Assembly (NCBI GenBank): GCA_001598975.1
Contig: BBXU01000541.1
Coordinates: 1 to 24,906 of the forward strand
DNA length: 24,906 nucleotides
Direction: 5' to 3'
DNA from: Parachlorella kessleri
Taxonomy: Eukaryota > Chlorophyta > Trebouxiophyceae > Chlorellales > Chlorellaceae
Shown here: positions 10,101-24,906 of the stretch, in pieces
Position numbering within the stretch: the first letter of the stretch is position 1
Layout of the letters: every line of letters begins with the position of its first letter
The notes under the pieces: model-generated
What the model was told of the DNA's origin: nothing
Database searches by the model: none
The model's input: the letters and a program-made list of their open reading frames with translations, nothing else
Made by a program: the position numbers and the translations under genes

Positions 10101-11449
10101 GGCCTCCTCCCCTTACAGCCTGAGACAACAACCGGCAGGAGGTGGCAGTGATAAGCAACCAGGCCTGCAGGACATAGCGGCCGTACCGCCTGCGCTGCCG
10201 CGGCGACTAAGGGCGGCAGCAACACATGCCTTGAGGCTAGTAGTCCCCGGGAGGGGGGCGGTGTCCTCCGGCCCGACACAAGCGCAGGCAGAAGCAGCAG
10301 CCGCTGGGGTGCTGTCAGAGGTGCATCGGGTTGTGGCCTTGGCTAAAGCCTTTGGCATGGCGGTGCTGCTGGCTGTGTCTGGGCCACCAACTCTCTTGGG
10401 TCCGGCTGCCAGGCAACGGCTGGCTGCTGCCGTGGGCCTGGATGAGACCTTGGGGGCGGTTGTACCGCTGGCAGTACACCAAGCACCACTGGCGGAACCA
10501 CCAGGCGGGGATAGTAACCCTGCGGCGGCATCGGCTGCGCCAGCGGGCGGCGACAATGCCCTTGGCGGTGGCAGTGGGAGCAGCTGCACAAGCAGCCCGC
10601 AGGGGTTGGGCCCGAGAGAACAAAGCCAGCAGGCGCTGAGCCCGGGAGGCCAAAGCACTCCTCCGCACGTGGGCCTTCTTCTGGCAGCACTGTATGCCCA
10701 TGCAGCGGCTATGCACGAGGTAGGAGACAGGGGCCATTTGCGAGGTAGCCTGCATGCCCGGCTGTGATAACACCTCCTTAGGGTTAGGGTTCAGACTGGG
10801 CCGCGCTCATTGTTTGTGCTGGCATGCAAAGTGGACCTCTCTGGAGTGACATCTGTGGGGAGGGCCCATGGCTATCGAATGGTGCCTTGTACCCAGTTAC
10901 CTCCCTGCCAGCAGTACTTATTTAGGGTGGCAGGTAATGCGATCAGAGGAGGTATGGTAGACTAGGCTGACAGGGGCCTATGCAGTTATGCTTTGTGTCT
11001 TGCCTGAGATCTGAGCCAGTAGGTCCCTGCCAGCTGTATGTTAGCACTGCATAATGCGACTGGTCCCACCATACGACAATTTCCGGATATCTCTCTGACC
11101 CGTGTGTGACCGCATGTACCTGGCAGCAGACATTTGACACTGCCAATGCTTCTTAAAACCGTTACTGGTCAGTTCAAGTTGTGCTGCTCCCAATTGTCAT
11201 TGGCAGCCTGCTTGCATGACTATTGGTTAAGCCTCACTGAGAGGCACTTTAAAAAACATGGTACTCCATGCATTCCAGCAGAGGAAGGAGGAGACCATTG
11301 CCATAGACCTCAGGGAAGAGCATGATTGCCTTCAGCCATCTACATTTGTCCTGCCTCCCCTCTGTTCTCTCAACCTGCCACCATTGACGACTTCACTTGT
11401 ACCACCAGCAAATGCACCGACAAGGTTACAAGTGATATCATGCTTATAA
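4173..11449 (+). CDS. Class 3 lipase (alpha/beta hydrolase) with degenerate GTPase-like C-terminal domain, At3g07400-like
   Basis: Likely an acylglycerol or galactolipid lipase; substrate unknown. Exons: 4173(4161)-4280, 4436-4463, 4684-4816, 5307-5451, 5828-5933, 6143-6331, 6524-6877, 7072-9170, 9539-9661, 9973-10719, 11279-11449. All junctions keep phase, giving about 1400 residues against roughly 1000 in Arabidopsis. N-terminal LLLAECVYKAV and FMGTKELRDYVADANLL match the plant protein. The nucleophile elbow GHSLGG (about residues 174-179, Ser176) is split by an intron, and PEDCVPKLF carries the likely acid. The large exon 7072-9170 adds Ala/Gly/Ser-rich linkers around conserved blocks (HRMFSYRARV, VTDFYTVTAPVDLSTRAVWV). 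The plant P-loop and NKxS positions read GPDPGLCHA and LAVSGPPT. The intron 9171-9538 is GC-AG. Start codon and last exon are the least certain parts: a first exon may lie upstream, and the final exon lacks the plant hydrophobic tail. Confidence 0.72.
4817..5306 (+). other. Lipase intron (490 nt) holding an open but non-coding frame
   Basis: The flanking exons join as ...RVPH-R-YLLGRSS... with correct phase (AG + G), matching the plant homologue, so this whole stretch is intron. An open frame at about 5017-5238 does not fit the phase on either side and shows no family similarity. Confidence 0.7.
9171..9538 (+). other. GC-AG intron in the lipase gene
   Basis: The donor reads GAG|GCAAGT, the standard GC-donor consensus, and the acceptor is TGCTGCAG|GGG. 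Both flanks are phase 0. Splicing joins ...LVGDEE to GFTGDMELLL, keeping homology with the plant protein. The competing GT donor at 9211 would leave phase 1 and break the frame. Confidence 0.7.
10720..11278 (+). other. Last lipase intron (559 nt), with a telomere-like motif
   Basis: The donor GAG|GTAGGA at 10720 is good. The acceptor at 11278 is inferred from phase and the acidic, charged residues that follow. An alternative acceptor ending at about 11128 would give a very short tail ending at TAA. At 10778-10791 the intron holds two TTAGGG units. No other feature seen. Confidence 0.5.
10778..10791 (+). repeat. Two tandem TTAGGG units (interstitial telomere-like)
   Basis: TTAGGGTTAGGGTT lies in the last lipase intron. 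Two units are too short to imply a telomere remnant. The reverse complement resembles a plant telo-box, normally a promoter element, so chance is a fair explanation. Confidence 0.5.
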
Positions 11450-11614
11450 CCATGCGCGTCCTCACACTAAAGCAAACTTCATGTCCTTAGCTTCCAGCCC
11501 TACTTTCAGCCTATATGGGTCATCAACCAGGCAACGGCTGCGATTTAGACACTCACACCAAGGCGCCTGCGAGACCACCGGCCTGCATGCCTCATACCTG
11601 AGGCCGTTGTCTCG
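11450..11614. other. Convergent 3' intergenic gap (lipase / TRM10)
   Basis: About 165 bp separate the proposed lipase stop (11449, plus) from the TRM10 stop (11615, minus), so the 3' UTRs must be short or overlap. On the minus strand a TGTAA, the common green-algal poly(A) signal, is at 11429-11425, inside the proposed last lipase exon. No TGTAA was seen just after the lipase stop. Confidence 0.45.
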
Positions 11615-14600
11615 TCAGTGCCCATCACACACTGCGAGGCGGGCCAGGCCTGTTTTTAATCCTAAGGCCGTTTCTGCTCCTTCTGCTGCTGTTGCTCCCG
11701 GCTGTGCCAGTGTGCCGTAAACAAGCGATGCCCTGCTGCCAAACTTCTGTTGCTGCTTGCGCTGTGGAATGGACCTGCGCAGCGCTTCGCCCCACCCCTC
11801 CCCGGCATTCACTGCCAGCAGAATATCCACCACATCGTTGATGTTGAGGATGAGGGAGCCCTCCTTTCTTCCGGGCTGCTGTGAGCCTGCTGCTCTACCA
11901 TTTGCTAGTGCGGGCGGCTGCTCCGGTTGCTGTTGCCCCTGTTGCTGCTGCTGCTGCCGCTCACGGTCATGCCCAAGCTGTTGCAGAGGGTGCAAGGCCG
12001 CCCGAGTGAGGGTGGGCAAGCTAGTCCTGCCAACATCCGCGTCAGCTACCTGGCCTGCAGGGTGTGAACTGCTTCCCAGGCAGCCCGCCGGGGAATCCGC
12101 TCCATGCAGCTGCTGCTGCACTCCTTCTAGCTGTCTCGGTGACAGATCTAAGGGAATTCCAGTCTGGCAGGCAGCCTCCTCCGACCCCAACTGAGCACAA
12201 GGTTGGCACCCTTGGGCGGCCGCGGTGTGTGCTAATGTCTCTCCAGCATCAGATGCCCTACCCCAGTCCCGGCCAAGGCCTTGGGACTGCCGGCCAGGCT
12301 GCGCCGGCACGCCGGCATAAAGGTCGCAGCCATTTGTGCTGCTGCTGCTGTGTTGCTCGGCTGGCTGCCCGTGCTGTGCCTGCGGCGCCGGCTCCAGGAA
12401 CTCCTGGGTGGGCAGCCGGGCGCAGGCGATGCCCTGCTGCTGGGCAAAGGTGGCAGTGGCGTGCTTTTGGGCTGAACGGTCCACCAGGCCCCCTATCACA
12501 TACACCTGGACGCAGGCAAGACCCAGAGCGTGCTTGCATCCAGCCCTGCTACTGAGCAATCTACCCCTAACTCTCTGTTTGCACTACCTGCCCCTATCAC
12601 ATACACCTGGACGCAGGCCAGACCCAGGGCCTACTTGCATCCAGTCCTGCTGGTGCAGCTCACCCTATCCTCGGTCTTTGCCCTACCTGCCTCCATGCAC
12701 ATATACACCTGGACGCAGGCTTTACAGCAAAGCCAGCGCATTAGTGAGGTGTATACAGGAGCATACGCATTGAGGTAGAGGCGGCACTCTTTTGCGCCCA
12801 GTGACTTGGGCTGCAAGCACAGGAGTCTGCACCAGACCCTGGGTATCATCTGGAATGAAAAGCATTCAAAGCTGTGCAACATGAGACACGCACCACACTT
12901 TTATTAAGATACACAGAACCATGAGGCTATCTGCACCGGGAAAAAGCCAGTAGCCCAGTATATGGTAACCAGATGTCAGCCGCCATCCCTACCCCTGTCA
13001 GCCTCCCACCAAGCGCCTGCCACTGTTCTCAGTGCCGTCGCACTGGTGCCCGCATGAAGCTCACCTTCGAAGGATCCAGCTCCAGCAACGGTTCCTCAGC
13101 GTCTGGTGACAGCAGCACGACCTGCTCTGGTGGGAAGACTTCAAGTGCTGGGGCCTCCTTGAGGTGCACAGCAGGCCAGCGCAGCGCGTTCATGCGCCCT
13201 ACCGCAAACCCGGCAACAGGGCCTGCATGGGAATACAATATGGGCCACGCACTTTGCCCCTGCTCCATGCCTGATAGGGTGGGGCAAGGTAAGAATGAGT
13301 CAGGCAACCGTCCTTCACTCACTGTAGCACTGAGTGGAAGGGCCTCGCCACGCCTGGACGACCACTGGCCTGTGTACCTGACTGCTGTTCTAAAGATGCC
13401 TTGAGACCAGAAGCAGGCAGGCTTGGCACTAGTTATGCTCGTAGCGTCGAGCAAGTGGATACGCACTCACAGCTTCCCACCGGGCTGCCACACCCATCCG
13501 CCTCACCCGCAAAGCCGACAAAGTGGAGGCTAAGCGGCGCCCGCGCCCGCTTGTTTGCGCCCACGCACAGCTGCAGCTGCTTGGCCAGGCTGCGCACCTC
13601 GCGCCCCGCAGCACCCGGAGGACACAGGGAGCAGTCCACCGCCACACGCAGGCCGTGCTGCAGGGCTTGCTCCACTCGGCGCTGCTGATCCAGGTGAGCC
13701 TGCAGCGCAGTAAGGGTTGACAGAGGGTTGGGCGGGTGGTGATGGTGGTTGATATATCGATCTGCGCCATGGAGAAAAGGACGAGCGTGGGAGAAGCCAT
13801 AGGCCTTGCGAAAGGTGTCGTTTGAGCAGTGCAGCAGGGCAGGCCCGTGATGACTGAAGGATTATTTGCATACCATTGTGGCGATACTGCCACAGCTCCC
13901 TTTGATGGTGCACAACCAAGAAAGCCCTGGGCTCTGACAGGGCTAGCTAACTTCCCCACAAGTAGGTCGTCACATGTACCGGGCCTGCCTGGTACTTCCT
14001 ACAACCTCCCTAGCACCATCTCTCCACCTGGATTGCTTGCTGCTTCTCCACCTCCGTCCTCCCATCCTCACACTGCCGGCCGGCACTATCCTCTTCGCCA
14101 CATCTGCACCCCAAATCATCAGCACGAGTCATGGAGCGTTTCAGACAGACTCATCCATAATGTGAAGCGTCAGCCCAACACATACAATTGGTCTTTTTTC
14201 CGAGGGTCTGAACAGATATGCTCACCACGGCAAGCTCTTCTACCCCCCCTACCAGTCAACTGCTCATGGCAAATTACCCATTGCGCATACAGAGTCTGCT
14301 CTGATGGTTCCCGAGAGGCAGACAATCTTATTTCTCAGTCTCTTGTAAGATTCCTAGCCCTGGCTGTGAGACGTTAACCAAGCTGCTGTCTTCATCTCCC
14401 GATTGCCAATGGCACCTCACGTGCCCACACACCTGTGCTCTCCTACCCGCTCTTTGCGTGCCTGCTTCTGCCGCTGCGTGCGTCGCCGGTTGAGTGCACG
14501 CCGTCTTGCCTCCCAGAATGCCTCTGGCAAGTCTCGGCGCCGCACCTGCCGGCAGCCAAGCGAGGTGCCCTGCTTAAGTGGACAATCTGTAGGGACATTA

Positions 14601-15090
14601 TGTGTCCACATATACAGGCTCTGCATGGCCCTCGCACGCCCAGCTGATGCTGATGCTTTCTAACCTGCTGCCATATGCACCCCTTCTTGTAGGCCACTAG
14701 GCCCAGGAATGGCTCGGCAGGCTCAAAGTGCCAGCAGGAAAGCACAGGCTCTGACCAGGCTGAACAACCCAAGCTGCTGCTGTGAAACCAAAGGTACCTC
14801 GGGCTGACCTTCTTCAGAAGTGGAGCCTTGGCCAGGTCCATGGCAACCAGCTGCTGCAGGGTGTACTCTCCATCGATTTGGGCAAAACTGTAGACCTGCT
14901 GCTCAAAGCTGTTCTCAACGAAGTTCTGGTGCGAGTCATCAGAAGGGCAGTCCAGTCGACCGTTGCCTTCTTCAACTAGCCTAGTTGGCAGAGCCTCCAT
15001 GGCTGGCATTGCTGCCTGCTGTTGGCGGCGCGCCCTGGGCACTGAAGACGGCCGCCACCAAAATAGAGTGCTGGGCTGCAATGCAAGCAT
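11615..15090 (-). CDS. TRM10: tRNA (guanine(9)-N1)-methyltransferase, TRM10 family (SPOUT fold)
   Basis: Methylates N1 of purine 9 in tRNA using S-adenosylmethionine. Exons (minus): 15090-14809, 14545-14447, 13699-13471, 13222-13065, 12505-11615. Phases agree, giving about 551 residues with ATG 15090, or 27 fewer with ATG 15009. A basic helix (EARRRALNRRRTQRQKQ) precedes the family blocks: GLRVAVDCS, then CVGANKRARAPLSLHFVGF, then VVLLSPDAEEPL, then VYVIGGLVDRSAQKHAT, then IACARLPTQEFL, then LNINDVVDILL, then WGEALRRSIPQRK. These match plant and animal TRM10 in order. Between ARLPTQEFL and LNINDVV, usually under 10 residues apart, lie about 177 low-complexity residues with a polyglutamine run. 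The 81-nt N-terminal extension is Arg-rich and could be an organelle transit peptide. An alternative donor at about 13510 would shorten exon 3 in the same phase. The gene is divergent from SIK1. Confidence 0.85.
12482..12740 (-). repeat. Tandem repeat (about 101-bp period) copying the TRM10 exon 5 splice acceptor
   Basis: The block around the acceptor of the last TRM10 exon recurs upstream in the intron at offsets of 101 and 203 bp (ACACCTGGACGCAGG on the plus strand at 12502, 12603 and 12705). On the minus strand each copy has CCTGCGTCCAG followed by GTGTAT. Copy 2 keeps the first 16 nt of the exon (GTGTATGTGATAGGGG) and then CAG|GTAGTG, a ready donor. It is near-identical to the true site over about 60 nt. 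Copy 3 is more diverged. Each copy could act as a decoy acceptor or a microexon. Confidence 0.8.
13700..14446 (-). other. TRM10 intron 2 (747 nt), nothing recognised
   Basis: The donor is CGG|GTAGGA and the acceptor GCTGCAG|GCT, phase 0 on both sides. The stretch is less GC-rich than the exons. No ORF with family similarity, RNA gene or repeat was recognised. It is the longest intron modelled in the window. Confidence 0.6.
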
Positions 15091-15256
15091 TTACACTGCA
15101 CTGACTCCTGACAGTCTGCTTGGAAGAGGTAGAGCGCAATGCGGGGGATGCTGCGTGCCAGGCTGGCCCTGATGTGAGCATAGGGCCACAACAGACGATA
15201 CACACGAGGTTACCAGTTGCAATATGCCAGCGCCGTACTAAACAGCGCCGCGTGCC
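15091..15256. promoter_or_regulatory. Short bidirectional promoter region, TRM10 / SIK1
   Basis: Only 166 bp lie between the outermost ATG of TRM10 (minus) and the proposed ATG of SIK1 (plus), so both promoters must share this DNA. No TATA box seen. Two direct copies of CAGCGCCG sit at 15228-15235 and 15243-15250, just ahead of the SIK1 start. Confidence 0.55.
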
Positions 15257-21657
<6,401 letters not shown>

Positions 21658-22322
21658 CAGTATGCTGCTGTGACGAGAGCTCGACCAATCACTTCTGCTG
21701 ATCCGCGAGCATAATCACTCACTGTTGGTGCATGACTTGGCACATCGCGCGATGTTTGGGGCAAACTAGCTGGTGTGACTGGAGACGAGGCCGATAGGGT
21801 CCCTAGCCAGTGTGGCAGTTTGTGTACAGTCACTGTCATTGCTTTCGACTGTCATTATTTGAAGCAAATATTGGTTCATAGCCTGATCGACTACTGGAGG
21901 TTCTTTCACTTTACTGGTAGCCAAAGGGCAGGCTGAGCTTGCATCCCTCTGAACGATCTGGAATTCTGCGCCCAGCCCTGGGCAGCTGGATCCTACCAAT
22001 GTGGCCCCCAATCGTGCACATGCTACTTGTGAGTGGTGATGCATGTGACAGGAAGGGGTCGGACAGCAGTGTGTCGGGTGCCAGCTGCGTCAAAAAGCAG
22101 GCAGAATTAGGGAGGGGAGACAAGCTGCAAGCACACTGAGTGGTGATTTGTTGGGGGCCTCTTTCAAAACTGCGTGTAGTTTGCGCCCTGGCGCTTGATC
22201 ATAGCAGGGCTCCCAGCACACGGAGAAGTGAGTGACGGAGTGCAGAAGACCTGCTCCTAGCACGGATGGAGGGATGGATGTACTAGAACGTGCTCATCTG
22301 CTTGTATCTACACGCTAATCAC
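21658..22322. other. Intergenic region between SIK1 and the repeat-protein gene
   Basis: About 665 bp hold the SIK1 3' UTR and the promoter of the next gene. No TGTAA or AATAAA was noticed close to the SIK1 stop. No TATA box, tRNA, repeat or convincing ORF was recognised. The sequence is visibly less GC-rich than the exons. Confidence 0.5.
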
Positions 22323-24752
22323 ATGAGGGCCATCCTAAGTACAGCATCACGGGCATCGGGAGGCTCCCCCTTGCAGACGTGGCTCCCAAACCTCTGCAGC
22401 CAGACTGGGATCGCTGTGGGTCGGTTTCTCGCCACGTCCCAGGAGTTGGCTCCTTCTGAGGTATCTTGTTGTTGAGCTTGACCGGACAAACTGCCGCAGA
22501 GAGTGGCCTTGAGGACTGGCTTGTTCAGCTGGCTGGCACACGACTGGAGCTGTGTGGAGCATAGTGTCCTGTATTGCCCATATGGAGCTTGAGCTCCAGC
22601 TTGCTACATGGGGAGCTGTGCCGTGTTTGGTCAGTCTAGTGCCGTGACTGGCAGTTTCGAACTTTCGGAGAAGGGAAGGCGAACTGCCCAACTCGCGGCG
22701 CACTGGTGGTCACAGTAAAGAAGTGGAGGTGGCAGTCTAAGACGCGTTTCCTCTCTGCCTCTGCCCCGCAGGACCCTGGAGCTAATGCTACTCACGCGGC
22801 CCCTAGCGCCAAACATGGATCCGCTGGGCAGCACGCTGGGCAGCACGCATCAAGTAGTGGTCTTGACCCAAGGCAAATCCTCAGCCAGCCCAGCGTCCAG
22901 GCAACGCTCGCCTTGGTGCAGTCTGTCCCTTTCAAGCATCTAGGCAATGCTGCCGTGAGCGCGGCGCTTTTTCACGTGAAGCACCGCAGTAAGCTACAGC
23001 GCAACTGGGGGAAACAATGGCTGGATGGAGGCGAGACTAGCTGCGTCGACGGCAGCACCCTTGAAGCCACGGCCGAACGGGAGGCAGCAGAGGCCCTTGT
23101 ACAGCTAGGGTGGAAGCGGCTGCGCAGCCTAAATGGGGACTCGCTTGTGTCGCTCCTGACTGCCAGCCTGAGTTTGAAAGCACCCGCCGAGATACCCTGG
23201 ACCGCATGGTTGTCAGCCTTCAATGCCTCTGGCGGCGTCCAAAGTGTTAACGTAGTGTACAACCGTGTGGCTCTGCTGGACTGCTTGAGCAAGTTGGCGG
23301 TTCGACCAGCTGTTGAAGGGCAGAAGCTGCCGTTGAGGATGCTGGCGCACAATCTAGCATTTCTGTGCACCAGCAGGAGCCTTCACATGCTGTCATTATC
23401 CCAGCTGGCGCGCGTGTATGCAGCAACCACCCAGCTGGGGCTCAAGCTGTACCAGGAGCAGCATCAGGCGCTGGCAGAATTGGTGAAGGAGCGCTTTAAG
23501 GACCATCCTCCTGCTCCTGTATCCCTCACCGAACTTCTGGGCGCTTGGGTGCAGCTGAATACAATGTGGCGCCAGGTGGCGGCGGGGTATGTGCCACATG
23601 TCAACAGCAATGGCAGCCGCAGCAGCGTCAGATGCAGCCCGCTAGGGCGGCAGCAGGTAGAAGCTTCCACTCCACCTCCTCAACCTGCCGAAGGATTCAC
23701 TGATGGTAGGTGACCTGGCTTGCGTGTTGGCAAGGCGAGAATCTGTGCCTTTGTGTGAGGTTTCACGAGAACAGTGTGTGCAGCTGTTGGAGGTTGGTAC
23801 CTGGCTCGTTGTTGGGCACCCAGATGCATCCCCGATTTGTCCGTCCTCTGATCAGCTCATGAACAGCTGATGTGTGCAGCCTTTGACTCTTCGCAGGCTA
23901 TCCTGGCGATGAAGTGATGGAGGCAGTGGTGATGCACTTCCACCTCAACAGGCTGCAGATGGGATCTATGGCTCTAGGGCAACTGCTGCGAGCACTTGGC
24001 AAGTTTCGGTATGCACCACCCCAAGACATTGTGGCTGACCTGGCAGAAGGTGCGCATAACTCGTGCCCTATGACGCACCTAAAAGGCACACCCCCATTCT
24101 ATGCATGTTGGCAAGGCAATCTGGCCCTGTGTTGCATGTTAGTGGTGAAACCTGCAAAAATTGTCGCTCTGACAAGGACATGGCATGGCATTCCGGCTGT
24201 GCGACCGGCAGCCCCACCTGCCAGCCTTTCGTCTGCAGACAATGTGGTCCAGCCCACAGATCAGCAGGCATTAGGCGCAGCAAGCCAGGCAGTGCCAGGT
24301 CAACAAGTGCAGGGTGATGTGCATGAGTGTGGGACCAGGCTGTGCATAGGATGCGGACGGTTCAGCTGCTCTGTACTGCCACTGTCCTGGTGTGTGGCAC
24401 ATCCCTTCCACCTGGCCAGGGAAGTATGCCAACCCATTCCCACTCAGCCAAGGCCTTGGCGCCAGCCTGCCTATACTGACAAACGAAGCCCTGATGTGCA
24501 GCATGCGACTTATCTGTTGCACAACATGTTGAAACTGTGTGTCCTGCCCCCACCCATACTGTAGCTCTGCGGCTGCAGCTGAGGGGCCTGGAGGACCTGC
24601 GGCAAGTTGACGCTGCCCTCAATGGCCTGGCTGAGCTGGCGCTTGACCCAGGCGAGGCTTTCGCTGAGGCCTGCTTCCAGCTGGCTATGGCAGATGGGGG
24701 TGCCGACCAAAGGGCGCTGAGGAGTGTTGCATGGTCTCTGGTCAAATTGAAG
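22323..24752 (+). CDS. Organelle-targeted helical-repeat protein, OPR/FASTK/RAP-like (3' partial)
   Basis: Likely an RNA-binding protein of a chloroplast or mitochondrion; exact family not established. Exons: 22323-22460, 22772-23705, 23897-24049, 24565-24752. Phases 0, 1 and 1 join correctly, and the gene continues past the window. The first exon has a transit-peptide character: MRAILSTASRA, Arg/Ser/Ala-rich with few acids. A disordered His/Ser/Ala stretch follows (GQHAGQHA from a tandem 12-bp repeat). Then come Leu-rich helical units such as LSLSQLARVYAATTQLGL, SLTELLGAWVQLNT and MALGQLLRALGKFRYAPP, resembling algal OPR or FASTK/RAP modules, where a C-terminal RAP domain is common but would be off-window here. 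The last visible exon either ends at a GC donor (AAG|GCGAGT, 24753) or reads on to a TAA at 24798. No catalytic motif is seen. Confidence 0.6.
24050..24564 (+). other. Intron of the repeat-protein gene (515 nt), nothing recognised
   Basis: The donor is GAAG|GTGCGC and the acceptor CATACTGTAG|CT, phase 1 on both sides. The upstream frame stays open for a while into the intron but loses the repeat pattern and then stops. No RNA gene or repeat seen. Confidence 0.5.
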
Positions 24753-24906
24753 GCGAGTCCCAAGCGAACTCGTGCGAATCAGGCGCGCGTTTTGGGGTAA
24801 CATTACTGCACGGAAGGGCACGCTTGATTGTTCCAAGGTTGGCTGGGTCCCGGGCACGCTTGAAGGCCAGCCCAATGATGGATCCCCCAGTTGTATCAAA
24901 TTGTCT

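Noticed and set aside
12895..12910. AATAAA on the minus strand inside a TRM10 intron
   Set aside because: AATAAA is not the main poly(A) signal of green algae, and one hexamer is expected by chance.

Overview
This window looks like nuclear DNA of a green alga (Chlorophyta, probably trebouxiophyte-like). It is moderately GC-rich. The genes are cut by many short GT-AG introns, mostly about 130-580 nt, with a few GC-AG introns. The proteins match families best known from land plants and green algae: an XBAT34/35-type ankyrin protein, an At3g07400-type class 3 lipase and the plant Hippo-like kinase SIK1. There are no operons, Shine-Dalgarno sites, CRISPR arrays, rRNA or recognisable tRNA genes. 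All family assignments come from reading translated exons and recalling family sequences; no database search was run. Nearly every exon junction below was checked for splice dinucleotides and codon phase.

Layout. (1) Minus strand, left edge to 3595: an ankyrin/PH-like protein of the XBAT34/35 type with an N-myristoylation-like start. Nine exons are seen and the 3' end is off the window. (2) Plus strand, 4173-11449: a class 3 lipase of the At3g07400 type with a C-terminal GTPase-like domain whose nucleotide-binding motifs are lost. (3) Minus strand, 15090-11615: TRM10, the tRNA guanine-9 N1-methyltransferase, with a large low-complexity insertion in its SPOUT domain. (4) Plus strand, 15257-21657: a complete SIK1/MST-type STE20 kinase in 14 exons, including the plant-specific C-terminal region. 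(5) Plus strand, 22323 to the right edge: an organelle-targeted helical-repeat (OPR/FASTK/RAP-like) protein, 3' partial.

Arrangement. Genes 1/2 and 3/4 are divergent pairs; 3/4 share only about 166 bp. Genes 2 and 3 converge with about 165 bp between stop codons. Genes 4 and 5 are in tandem with about 665 bp between them. The genes do not form an obvious single pathway, and no mobile element or defence island is visible.

Most unusual signals: introns of three genes hold partial, decayed copies of a nearby exon's 5' end, in one case with intact splice sites. The lipase carries an apparent pseudo-GTPase domain. TRM10 has an insertion of about 177 residues. At least two introns, possibly three, use GC donors.
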